NCBI GenBank assembly: GCA_038521825.1
Contig: JBCBKL010000002.1
Location: 1-64,000 of the forward strand
Reading direction: 5' to 3'
From: JBCBKL01 sp038521825
Lineage (GTDB): Bacteria; Pseudomonadota; Alphaproteobacteria; Rhodobacterales; Rhodobacteraceae
Length of the DNA: 64,000 nt
Part shown: positions 17,299-26,494 of the stretch, piece by piece
Layout: each line of letters begins with the position of its first letter
Numbering within the stretch: the stretch's first letter is position 1
Translations under genes and position numbers: made by a program
The notes under the pieces: model-generated
What the model was told of the DNA's origin: nothing
Databases searched by the model: none
What the model saw: the letters and a program-made list of their open reading frames with translations, nothing else

Positions 17299-20200
17299 TT
17301 GCACCTCACAATCGCAGGATACGAGATCGAAAGAAAGATCGAGTCCTACTACGCCAGTTCCTTGTTCCGCGCCCGCGATCGTTCCAGCGGAAGGCCGGCA
17401 ATCATCAAAACATTGTCCGCCGCCTATCCAGACATACGCGACATCAAGCGGCTGGAACGCGAATACTGGGTCTTGAAGGAGCTTGATGACGTCGAAGGCG
17501 TTCTGCCGGCGTCCGACCTTGTTTTTCATGACAACGGAAATCCCGCCGTCATCAGCCAGACGACCGGGCGAACACTGTCCTATTATTTCAACTCCAATCG
17601 TGCATCGACATGGCCACTGGATCGGATCGTGGACATCGTCATACAGCTGACCACAGCCATTGATGCTGTCCACGATCACAAGACGGTCCACAAGAACATC
17701 GCTCCGCAAAACATCCTCATTGATGATGCCGACTGGTCGGTCAAACTGATGAACTTCGAGATCGCCTCGGCGCTGTCTCGGGAACATCAGGACAAGACCA
17801 TTTCGAAACGCATGTGGGGGTCACTACCGTATATTTCGCCAGAACAGACGGGTCGGATCTCGCATGACGTCGACCATAGATCGGATTTCTATTCGCTGGG
17901 CATCGTGTTCTTCGAGATGCTGTTTGGCCGGTCCCCGTTCGATGCAACAACCCAGCTTGAGTGGGTGCATGCGCATATCGGCAAGGCTCCCAAACTACCG
18001 GATGACGCGGGCGCGCGCGTTCCAGCAGCGCTCGCGAATATCGTCCTGCGATTGCTCGCAAAAAGCCCAGAGGATCGTTATCAAAGCTGCTTCGGTCTGT
18101 TGCACGATCTGAGGGAATGCCACACCCAACTGACCAAGACCGGTCAGATCCAGTCATTCAGGTTGGGCGAGTGCGACATTTCCGAGGTATTTCGCGTTCC
18201 GCAGGTGGTCTACGGACGGGATGAAGAGTTGGCGCAGGTCACAGCGCTTTTTGAGAACGTAGAACGAGGCGGAACCGAAGTCTGTCTGATCTCCGGCCAC
18301 TCCGGGGTGGGTAAGTCCGCCCTCGTGGAAGAACTGAACAAGCCGATCGTTCGGTCGCGCGGGTACATTTTGCACGGAAAGTTCGACCAATTCGAGCGCG
18401 CGAAACCCTATGCTGGCATCTCGGCCGCGTTTTCGGGGCTGGTTCACGAGCTCTTGGCCGAACCCGCCGATCGCTTGGCTACTTGGAAAACCAGGATTAC
18501 TGAGGCGCTGGGTGGCAATGCCCAGGCCATGATCGATGTACTGCCAGATCTCGAAAAGATCATCGGGCCGCAAGATCCCGTGCCTGCATTGCCGCCGACG
18601 GAGGCGCAGAATAGACTTCAGCTCATGTTCATCAGCCTTGTCCGTCTTTTGACGGGCTCGGATCGACCGGTTGTCATCTACCTCGATGATCTGCAGTGGA
18701 GCGATGCGCCGACGCTCAACCTTTTGCAGAAATTCGCGACCGCGCGAGACATAAGCAACCTGTTTATTCTAGGTGCCTATCGAAGCAACGAAATTGACAG
18801 CAATCATCTATTGTCGCTGGCCCGAAACGAGATTTCTAAGGTGAGGCCAGTGCACGAAGTGTCGCTCCAGCCGCTGGCACGCTTTGTCGTCAATCAAATC
18901 CTTTCGACAGCCTTGCGCACTGATGTGGATGAGACCGACAGGCTGAGCGCTGTTCTTTACCGAAAGACCGAAGGCAACCCATTCTTCGTGAACGAGTTGC
19001 TGAAGTCGCTCGTTGACGACGGGTTAATCCGGTTTGAGCGGGCACAGGGTCGGTGGACGTGGGATGTCGATGCGATCAACAAGGCTGATGTTGGCTCGGA
19101 CGTGGTCGACTTTCTTCTCGGAAATCTCGGCAAGTTGCCCGATGAAACCAAACAAACGCTCCGCATGGCGGCCTGCATTGGTCATGAATTCGATATGCAA
19201 AAGCTGGCGGTGGTTCATCAGCGACCGAAGAAAGAGATTGGCCTCGCGCTTATGAGCGCGCTCGCCCGGAATATAATCTTGCCGCTCGACGACAGTTATC
19301 AGCTCTTTGACGAGGCGGCGTCCCGGTCAGAAACACCGATCGATGCTGCGATGAACCCGCGTTTCCGGTTTCAGCATGACCGTCTGCACCAAGCTGCGTA
19401 CGATCTGATTGATGCGGACGACAAAGAGCGGGTGCATCTGTCCATAGGCAGGCTTTTGCAGGAGGAAGCATCGGACGAACCGAGCGATGAGAGCGTCATC
19501 AAGATCGTCCGTCACCTGAACGAAGCGATCGCTCTCATCAGCGACGCCGATCCTCGGGTGGAACTGGCGCAGCTCAATCTCAAGGCTGCCAGGGTTGCAC
19601 ATGACGCCTCATCCTATCCGGCTGCCCTGCATTATCTTCAGGTCGGGCGATCGTTGCTGCCGCTGAATGCGTGGGAAAACTATTACGAGCTGTCCAAGGA
19701 ATTTTCAGCGCTTTATGCGCAGACAGTCTATCTCGTGGGTCGGCATGACGACGCTGATCAAGAGCTTTCAATGGCATTGGAGCATCTGAGAACAGCTCTG
19801 GAAAAGGCCCAGGTCCTGTCGATGCGGACACGGCATTATTCGACCTCTGGTCGGATGGCCGACTCAATTGTTGCTGCCCTACAGGGGCTGCAGCTTTTGG
19901 GTATCGAGATTGAGCGAGATGTAAGCGACGACACCGTTAGCGCAGAGATCGAGGCAATATCACGAAACCTCGGCGAGCGTGAGATTGCCGACCTGATTGA
20001 TGCTGGCCGCATGACGAATCCCGAGATGGCAACAGCCATTGGCCTTCTGATGGAGATCTTTCCCGCTGCATTTTTGTCGGGCGCAGGAAATCTGTTTTAT
20101 TTCCTAGTCCTGAGGTCTGTAAACTTGTCCTTGCAATTTGGTAGCTCGACCGAGACAGCCTTTGCTTACGCAGCTTACGGAATGCTTTTGTGCGGTGGTC

Positions 20201-22515
20201 TTGATCGACCTGCCGAAGGGTTCGAATACGGCAAGCTTGCATTGAAGATGAATGACAGTTTTGAGGATATTGGCCTAAAATCCCGTATTATTTATCTTTA
20301 TGGAATGTTTATTCACCATTGGAGCAGGCATTGGACTTCAATGACGGAATGGTTCAAAAAGGGAATTGAAGCAGGCTATCAGTCAGGTGATTTACTATAT
20401 CTGGCTTATAATGCTCAGGATTGCATTATTTGGGATCCAAAATTGGATATTCCAGCAGTTATTGAGGGGCAAACCAAATACCTCGAAGTGGTACAGGATT
20501 GCAACTATATGGATAGTTATGACTCAGGATCACTTTTCCTTCAGATGTACAAGAATTTTGCAGGGGAAACTATAGATCAATTCTCTCTTACGAGTGAAAC
20601 ATTTGATGAAAGATCCCGACTAGATGGAATCCGATCACGGAAATTCATGACGGGTGTTGCAAACTTCAACATATATAAAGCCGAAATCCATTATCTATAT
20701 GGAGATTCTGAAGGGGCGCTTCCCTTTGTCGAGGCGCAGGAGGAGTTGATCGACAGCGTAATGTCGCTTCCTCAATCAACTAGGTTCAGATTTGTCGCGT
20801 TTCTGACGTACGCGTCGATTTGTTTGAAAAGTCCCAGGCAGCGGCGTCAGAGTTTTCGGGGCCGAATGTCAGATCATCTGTCGAAGATGCAGATTTGGGC
20901 TGACAATTGCCCCGAGAATTTCCGCCACTTGTATCTTGCAATGATCGCAGAGCTGGCAAGGCTGGATGGCGATATGATTGCGGCCCTAAAGAACTTCGAG
21001 GCTGCGATACAAGGCGCGGCGGCGTCTGGCTTCACAAGGGATCAGGCAATGATCCACGAACGGTACGGTAATGCGTTCGAGGCCATGGGTCTTGAAGCCG
21101 CCGCAACCACCCATCTGCGGGCGGCCCGACAGCTGTTTTATCGTTGGGGTGCAGATCGAAAGGTTGCCCAACTAGACGCCCAGTATCCGTCTCTGGAACA
21201 AATGTCTTTCGAATTCGCACCGGTAGCTGGTTCAGCACGGCCTCCGACGGTGAGCGATACGGGCATTTCTCAAGAAGCGCTTGACCTCGACGCGGTCATG
21301 AATGCAACGAGAGCCATCTCCGGTGAGATTGTCCTGGAGCAACTACTGTCAAAAACAATGAATATCCTTATCGAGAGCACGGGTGCGCAACGGGGCTTCT
21401 TCATCAGCCGGAATGCCGGCGACCTCACAATTGAATCCACGAGTTCAGTGACTGATCGATATCGAGAGGCAAATAAGACGCCCTACATAGCGTCGCCCGA
21501 TGACATTCCGCACTCCGTTGTTAACTATGTGTTGCGCACGCAGAAACCCCTGGTTATCGATAATGGCCTTGGGCATTCTCAATTCAATGAAGACCCATAC
21601 CGGGAGAGAAGAGACCCCAAATCTGTGATGTGCGTCCCTGTGCTGCGATCAGAAAACCTAGAAGGTGTTATTCTACTTGAGAATGATCTCGCGTCCGGAG
21701 CATTTTCAGACGAAAGGCTTGGAATGGTCGAGCTACTGGCTGCTCAGGCTTCTATTTCGATTGAAAACGCGAAACTCTATGATGATCTTGAACAAAAGGT
21801 CGACGAACGCACTGCAGAGCTTAGGCGAAAGTCGATCGCCCTTAGCCTCGTCGCCAACCAACTGTCAAAGTATCTTTCCCCACAGGTCTACCGGTCGATC
21901 TTTGATCGTGATCGAGAGGTGCGCGTAGCGTCTGAGCGGAAACATTTGACGATATTCTTTTCGGATCTTGTCGGGTTCACTGAAGTTGCGGAAAATATGG
22001 GGTCGGGTGCGCTCACGCGGTTGTTGAACGACTACCTGTCAGAGATGTCAGATGTCGCACTCTCTTTCGGGGCCACCGTCGACAAGTTTGTCGGCGACGG
22101 AATTGTCATCTTCTTCGGTGATCCTGAAAGTAGAGGGGTCAAAAACGATGCGGTCGCTTGTGCAAAAATGGCCATCGCGATGCGCAAAAGGCTCAGTGAG
22201 CTTCGGCAGGGCTGGCTTGATCAGGGTATCGAGAAGCCTCTTGATTGCCGGATGGGAATTCATACGGGGTTCTGCACCGTCGGCAACTTCGGCAGTGAGA
22301 CGCGAATGGATTATACGATCATCGGCCGCGCGGTGAATCTGGCATCCCGCCTCGAAAGTGCGGCTGAAACGGGCTCCATCCTCATATCCCAAAGCACGTT
22401 CGAGCAGATCAAGGATCAAGTCGATTGCGTCCGGAAGGGGCAGATCGACCTGCGTGGCATCGCCCGCCCGGTCCAAACCTACGAAATCGTAGACATCCGG
22501 AAGAGCGAGCAATAG
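17299..22515 (+). CDS. multidomain pseudokinase - ATPase - GAF - class III cyclase signalling protein
   Basis: 1738 residues from TTG 17299 (AAGGAAG 8 nt upstream); the frame is open to TTG 17257, which has no ribosome site. Domains in order: Ser/Thr-kinase-like (about 5-290) with K37 kept, but the catalytic loop is HKNIAPQN (N133 for Asp) and the DFG motif is NFE (N152, E154), so phosphotransfer is unlikely. An AAA/STAND-type ATPase follows (about 310-600) with Walker A GHSGVGKS and Walker B IYLDDLQW. A helical TPR-like region spans about 740-1300. A GAF domain lies at about 1340-1490. A coiled linker includes KYLSPQVYRSIF. The C-terminal class III cyclase domain (about 1545-1735) keeps both metal aspartates (FFSDLVGF and VGDGIV) and NLASR. 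It is probably soluble. The linker and cyclase domain closely resemble those at 3623-5194. Confidence 0.9.
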   Translation: MHLTIAGYEIERKIESYYASSLFRARDRSSGRPAIIKTLSAAYPDIRDIKRLEREYWVLKELDDVEGVLPASDLVFHDNGNPAVISQTTGRTLSYYFNSNRASTWPLDRIVDIVIQLTTAIDAVHDHKTVHKNIAPQNILIDDADWSVKLMNFEIASALSREHQDKTISKRMWGSLPYISPEQTGRISHDVDHRSDFYSLGIVFFEMLFGRSPFDATTQLEWVHAHIGKAPKLPDDAGARVPAALANIVLRLLAKSPEDRYQSCFGLLHDLRECHTQLTKTGQIQSFRLGECDISEVFRVPQVVYGRDEELAQVTALFENVERGGTEVCLISGHSGVGKSALVEELNKPIVRSRGYILHGKFDQFERAKPYAGISAAFSGLVHELLAEPADRLATWKTRITEALGGNAQAMIDVLPDLEKIIGPQDPVPALPPTEAQNRLQLMFISLVRLLTGSDRPVVIYLDDLQWSDAPTLNLLQKFATARDISNLFILGAYRSNEIDSNHLLSLARNEISKVRPVHEVSLQPLARFVVNQILSTALRTDVDETDRLSAVLYRKTEGNPFFVNELLKSLVDDGLIRFERAQGRWTWDVDAINKADVGSDVVDFLLGNLGKLPDETKQTLRMAACIGHEFDMQKLAVVHQRPKKEIGLALMSALARNIILPLDDSYQLFDEAASRSETPIDAAMNPRFRFQHDRLHQAAYDLIDADDKERVHLSIGRLLQEEASDEPSDESVIKIVRHLNEAIALISDADPRVELAQLNLKAARVAHDASSYPAALHYLQVGRSLLPLNAWENYYELSKEFSALYAQTVYLVGRHDDADQELSMALEHLRTALEKAQVLSMRTRHYSTSGRMADSIVAALQGLQLLGIEIERDVSDDTVSAEIEAISRNLGEREIADLIDAGRMTNPEMATAIGLLMEIFPAAFLSGAGNLFYFLVLRSVNLSLQFGSSTETAFAYAAYGMLLCGGLDRPAEGFEYGKLALKMNDSFEDIGLKSRIIYLYGMFIHHWSRHWTSMTEWFKKGIEAGYQSGDLLYLAYNAQDCIIWDPKLDIPAVIEGQTKYLEVVQDCNYMDSYDSGSLFLQMYKNFAGETIDQFSLTSETFDERSRLDGIRSRKFMTGVANFNIYKAEIHYLYGDSEGALPFVEAQEELIDSVMSLPQSTRFRFVAFLTYASICLKSPRQRRQSFRGRMSDHLSKMQIWADNCPENFRHLYLAMIAELARLDGDMIAALKNFEAAIQGAAASGFTRDQAMIHERYGNAFEAMGLEAAATTHLRAARQLFYRWGADRKVAQLDAQYPSLEQMSFEFAPVAGSARPPTVSDTGISQEALDLDAVMNATRAISGEIVLEQLLSKTMNILIESTGAQRGFFISRNAGDLTIESTSSVTDRYREANKTPYIASPDDIPHSVVNYVLRTQKPLVIDNGLGHSQFNEDPYRERRDPKSVMCVPVLRSENLEGVILLENDLASGAFSDERLGMVELLAAQASISIENAKLYDDLEQKVDERTAELRRKSIALSLVANQLSKYLSPQVYRSIFDRDREVRVASERKHLTIFFSDLVGFTEVAENMGSGALTRLLNDYLSEMSDVALSFGATVDKFVGDGIVIFFGDPESRGVKNDAVACAKMAIAMRKRLSELRQGWLDQGIEKPLDCRMGIHTGFCTVGNFGSETRMDYTIIGRAVNLASRLESAAETGSILISQSTFEQIKDQVDCVRKGQIDLRGIARPVQTYEIVDIRKSEQ

Positions 22516-22523
22516 CGGCAGGT

Positions 22524-23852
22524 TCAGCCCTTTGACTTGCCCATCGTGTTCTTGGACCCTGCGGGTGGTCTGATGGCGCAACTGCACGGGGCGTTGTCGG
22601 CATCGGCACATCGTTCCATCGCCTCTTCAAACGTATATCTTGGATGGGGCGGTGGCCCCGGACAAAAGAACAGGTCCATTTGTGCCAGTGCACAAATGAT
22701 CTGGGCGTCTTTTTTGTCGGGCGGATTGGGTGGACCTTTGCCTTCGGTATTCCCGAACCAACGCAGACACGCCTTGGATTTGGCCTCCTCTGGCTCGATA
22801 TCAGGGTCCTGCGCGTATTCATAAAGGAACGTGGCCGCGACCAGATCCTGCGCTTCATACATCCTAATATCCGGGATATGGGCCGGGTCATCAGTGCATT
22901 TGCCGGTGACGCCCGCCGCGATCATGTGATTGGCGACCATATAGGGGGTCTCACGATCATCATCCGGCGATAAACGCACCTTCCCGACCTGAAGAACGTC
23001 CGTCACTGGTGTGCCGTTCTCGTCCGTCGGCATCACGTCCTTGTATGCTACACGGAACCAACCGGGGGCTTGCGGATCATAAAGAGGCGACCCGCAGACC
23101 AGCAGAGGCAGTGTATGCCGCTCACCGGTCGCATTTGGTCCGTTCAGATACAGTTTCAGCATGGTGCGGATATAGTCGCGATCGTCCGGCCCATCGAAGA
23201 AGGCCGATGCCATCATGATCGGGAAGTAATCATTGGGGTATTCGCTCTGGCCTGCGCCGGGCGCTGCGATTGGATTGACGTCGACGATGGTGCGGAAAAA
23301 GCTGACCTCGTCCTCAGGTATGCCGCTGGCGCGCAGCACGGTGTCCCAGCGGTGCATGGTCATGCAATCGAGGAACGTCCCCTGCTGCAACACCTGCCAG
23401 GGCGGATAGTGCATCAACAACAGCCCGCGCTGGCCCATGACGTTCAGGCCAAGGGGCGGAAACAGGTGCCACTTGCATTTCCCGTCGTCACTGTCGCCGT
23501 TGACCGGATAGCCCTCCATCGGGTTCCAGACACCAAAGTCCTTCAACAGATCCCGGCCAACAATGGCCTTTCCGACGGTGTCGACAGAAAAAGTCTGCCG
23601 GTGGTGTTCGGCAAAGGCGGCAAGGGCGCCTTCGTCCTGATCCGCCGCAATCTCTATCCAATACTGATTGTCCGTTCTCTGAACCGATGCGGTTGGCGTG
23701 CTGAAACCATCAGCCAGCAGCGAGTTTCGGGTATAGTGCGCGATCACGCTTTCGCGGTCTGTAAGGCCGACATCAGAATTCGCCAGATCGGCGGGTGGGA
23801 ACAGTTCGTTGAGAAACTCAACGGTTCCCAAAGGATAAGTATATAGCGCCAT
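22524..23852 (-). CDS. hypothetical protein, unrecognised family
   Basis: 442 residues; I do not recognise it. It has no signal peptide or membrane helix, is rich in Trp, Tyr and Pro (GLLLMHYPPWQVLQQGTF, about 143-160), and ends with a Cys-rich tail (CADADNAPCSC, about 418-428) with further cysteines at about 382, 396 and 406. It starts 3 nt after the phosphoesterase-family gene, so the two are almost certainly co-translated. A functional partnership with that protein is the only clue. It is convergent with the kinase/cyclase gene, 8 bp away. Confidence 0.8.
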   Translation of the reverse strand: MALYTYPLGTVEFLNELFPPADLANSDVGLTDRESVIAHYTRNSLLADGFSTPTASVQRTDNQYWIEIAADQDEGALAAFAEHHRQTFSVDTVGKAIVGRDLLKDFGVWNPMEGYPVNGDSDDGKCKWHLFPPLGLNVMGQRGLLLMHYPPWQVLQQGTFLDCMTMHRWDTVLRASGIPEDEVSFFRTIVDVNPIAAPGAGQSEYPNDYFPIMMASAFFDGPDDRDYIRTMLKLYLNGPNATGERHTLPLLVCGSPLYDPQAPGWFRVAYKDVMPTDENGTPVTDVLQVGKVRLSPDDDRETPYMVANHMIAAGVTGKCTDDPAHIPDIRMYEAQDLVAATFLYEYAQDPDIEPEEAKSKACLRWFGNTEGKGPPNPPDKKDAQIICALAQMDLFFCPGPPPHPRYTFEEAMERCADADNAPCSCAIRPPAGSKNTMGKSKG

Positions 23853-23855
23853 GGA

Positions 23856-26063
23856 TCAGGTGCCCGACCCATGAGGTGGGAATTTGCTGTCATAGGGCGG
23901 CGTGAAAGTGGGTTTATCCGTTCGCACTGCGCCCAGCTCGAAAACGGATTCAAAGGTCGGGGCAAGCGGCACGCGGTCGCCCAGCCCCCACCGGGCGCGC
24001 GGGACGCCGCACCACTCCAGAATGGTCGAAAGAAGCGAAGTGCCTTCGTATGGGCGGCTCTCCCCGCTGCGGAACACCGTGTTCTTCTTGACCAGCGGTG
24101 AAACCACAATTGTCGGGACGCGCGGGCCGAGAACGTTGTAGATAAACCCATCGTTCACGTCGTATGGCCACGCTGGCTGCGCCTCAGGCGTGGGTTCGTG
24201 ATCGTAGAGGCCGCCTCCCTTGCTAAACGTGATGACCAGCGCAGTCTTGTCCCAATTGGGGCTGTTCAGCAGCGCCTCATAGAGCTTGTTCAGCGCAACC
24301 TCAGCCGGGACCATGTCACCTGTTTCACCCGGGTGATAAGAGGTCGCCCCTGATGGCGCGATCCATGCAGGCTCAACAAAACTGAACTTGGGCAATTGTC
24401 CCGCCGACGCATCCGAGAAGAAGTCATCCAGCTCTTTGACGAAATCATCCTTGTTATTGTCAACGCTTGGTAACTGGTTTCTAAGATACAGGTGATAGGT
24501 GAAAACGGCGTTTTGCCACTTGACCGAGTAGTAGATCTTCCAGTCGGTCATTCCGTTGTTCTGCAAGACCTTCCAGATCGGTTGCCGCAGCGCTCTGTCA
24601 GCGAATTCGGTGTATTGCGGCTCGCCTTCAGAATTGATGATGATGTTGTAGTTCGACCCGGACAGGGCAAAGCCCCGGTTGGCAATCGTGCCGCCCGGCA
24701 TGGGCGAGAACCAGTAGTCGCTGACCGCAAAGTTCTCGGCCAAGCCATGCAGCACCGGCAATTGGGTCGGACTGAACGACACCATCACCTCGCCGCTGAG
24801 ATTGTTTGAAACGAAACCGCCCATGTCAGCGGTGTCGCCATCGAGATAGGAGGAATAACCGGTGCTGAACTGCTGTTTCACGCAATCAGAGGTGGCGTGA
24901 AAGGGATCGATCGAGGGCGCGGCGAGCACGAAGTTGGTGCTGAGCTGTCCGTCTTCGAACAGGTAAACGGGATATGAGACGCCATCCACGACGTTCGAAT
25001 TCGTGAACGAATTGCCTTTGAACGGGGGCTGCGCATGGACGTAATTCAGCTGCGGCGGGTTTTTTTCGTAAAGCCAACCCAACACGCTGTCCATCGTGCG
25101 GCTTTCCAACATGTAAACAACGACATGTTCGATATTCGTCCGCATGAAATCCATCGTGCCCGGCGTGGTAGCGGCCACTGCGTCGACCGGAACCAAGGTC
25201 TGGATTGGTGTCAGGTCGCCGCTCGCATCCAGCCCTGTGGGCAGCATACCTTGTTTGATTGGCCCAACGAACGGATCATCAAGGAAAGGATCGAAACCCC
25301 AAAGACGGAACGCACCGGTGCCTGGCACGATATCGAGGATGAATTCCCCCAACGGGATCAGGTTGTGCGTGCTGTCGATGTCGGTTCGGCTGCCGCCAGA
25401 CATCTTCGGCAGCGCAAGCGGGTGCATAGCCTGCGGGTCGAAATTCCAGACACGGTAGTGCGATGTCTCTGCAATCCATTCCAGAACGTAGTTGCCCATC
25501 GGTATCAGTTGACTGCCGCCAGTGATCAATGAAAACGCATCCTGCGGGCCCATTGAGTTCGGCAACGGGTCGACGGCATTCGGCGTGTTGGGGGCCGGAT
25601 CAAAGTTCCACAGCATAAATGTGCCGCGGGCCGCTGTCGGCATATAGGCCATCACGTACCCGGTCATGGGGACAAGTTGGACGATATCAGTCTCGGTCGG
25701 GTCCCAGGTGTAGTGGTCGTAGTACTGCCAGAACTTGTGCTTGGCCCACTGCCCATGCTGCACGGGAGCAGCGTTCAACGGATCAGACTGTGTGGGATCG
25801 AATGAAAACAGATCATAGGTAACGACCGCTGGATCATTCTGTAAAGGCGCCAGATCATAGGCCAGCATGTAGTTCCCGATTGCACAAAGCTTTTTGCCCG
25901 CCGGAAAGCTGGCGCCGCTGGCGATTTCAACCTTTTTGAAGAGTTGGGCATTCTCGGGATCCATCTGCCAAAGGCTATAAACATCGCTTTGTGTAGTACG
26001 GCTTATCAAGTAAGTAGGCGCAGATTCGGAGAGCTGGTCTTGGGTCGTCATGGATCTATCCAT
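23856..26063 (-). CDS. phosphoesterase (phospholipase C / AcpA) family protein, probably catalytically impaired
   Basis: 735 residues; ATG 26051 is an alternative start. The N-terminal 300 residues carry four spaced repeats ending in (S/N/G)FDPxxxDPL (about 87, 153, 207, 256), each with an LIPMGxY-like strand, suggesting a propeller-like domain. The phosphoesterase domain (about 308-700) begins IEHVVVYMLESRTMD, where family members have MLENRSFD: E320 is kept, the Asn is S321. The conserved MPGGTIANRGFALSG (about 455-469) carries the usual nucleophile Thr/Ser position. The usual TYDExGGFYDH is FSKGGGLYDH (612-622), so both acidic metal ligands are replaced by S614 and K615. No Sec signal is visible. 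Role unknown; the overall fold assignment is secure. Confidence 0.85.
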   Translation of the reverse strand: MDRSMTTQDQLSESAPTYLISRTTQSDVYSLWQMDPENAQLFKKVEIASGASFPAGKKLCAIGNYMLAYDLAPLQNDPAVVTYDLFSFDPTQSDPLNAAPVQHGQWAKHKFWQYYDHYTWDPTETDIVQLVPMTGYVMAYMPTAARGTFMLWNFDPAPNTPNAVDPLPNSMGPQDAFSLITGGSQLIPMGNYVLEWIAETSHYRVWNFDPQAMHPLALPKMSGGSRTDIDSTHNLIPLGEFILDIVPGTGAFRLWGFDPFLDDPFVGPIKQGMLPTGLDASGDLTPIQTLVPVDAVAATTPGTMDFMRTNIEHVVVYMLESRTMDSVLGWLYEKNPPQLNYVHAQPPFKGNSFTNSNVVDGVSYPVYLFEDGQLSTNFVLAAPSIDPFHATSDCVKQQFSTGYSSYLDGDTADMGGFVSNNLSGEVMVSFSPTQLPVLHGLAENFAVSDYWFSPMPGGTIANRGFALSGSNYNIIINSEGEPQYTEFADRALRQPIWKVLQNNGMTDWKIYYSVKWQNAVFTYHLYLRNQLPSVDNNKDDFVKELDDFFSDASAGQLPKFSFVEPAWIAPSGATSYHPGETGDMVPAEVALNKLYEALLNSPNWDKTALVITFSKGGGLYDHEPTPEAQPAWPYDVNDGFIYNVLGPRVPTIVVSPLVKKNTVFRSGESRPYEGTSLLSTILEWCGVPRARWGLGDRVPLAPTFESVFELGAVRTDKPTFTPPYDSKFPPHGSGT

Positions 26064-26494
26064 TCGCGGTATGTGTTTTGGTGAGAACAGGGGGACCTTG
26101 GTAAGTGACAGTAAGAACCCTGCACCAAGTGGCTAAAACTACAAAGAAAAATCGCTTCAACCACCTTGTAGGGAGCGTACTCGGATCGGCCGGATCATCA
26201 TATGCGGTGTCAGACGGGCACCGATAACCGAACGGAACCGGCACGATAACGAGACGCACCTATCGGTCAGGTCGAATGGGATCATGTGCGTGTCAGTGGA
26301 TATGGGCGGCTTTGCTTGCGGTTGGGATTTCAGAACACGGGTAGCAACGAAGCCGTCAACATCGCTGGCTTCGTTTGAACTGTTCGGTTGCCCCTTATGG
26401 ATTACTCCAATGACTTCCAGCATCGTGGATTCTGCAGCGAGACTGGATTTCGCAACATTGCCTGTTGGTCGCTTCCCGATGTTTGTTCACGACC
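26064..26494. other. intergenic region, no gene supported
   Basis: This 431-bp stretch lies between the phosphoesterase start and the TRAP transporter end. It must contain the promoter for the phosphoesterase pair. Open frames on both strands are short, lack ribosome sites and show no recognisable protein. I see no clear hairpin with a T-run. Confidence 0.45.

Noticed and set aside
22052..22611. ORFs antisense to or overlapping the cyclase domain end
   Set aside because: Shadows of the conserved cyclase coding sequence.
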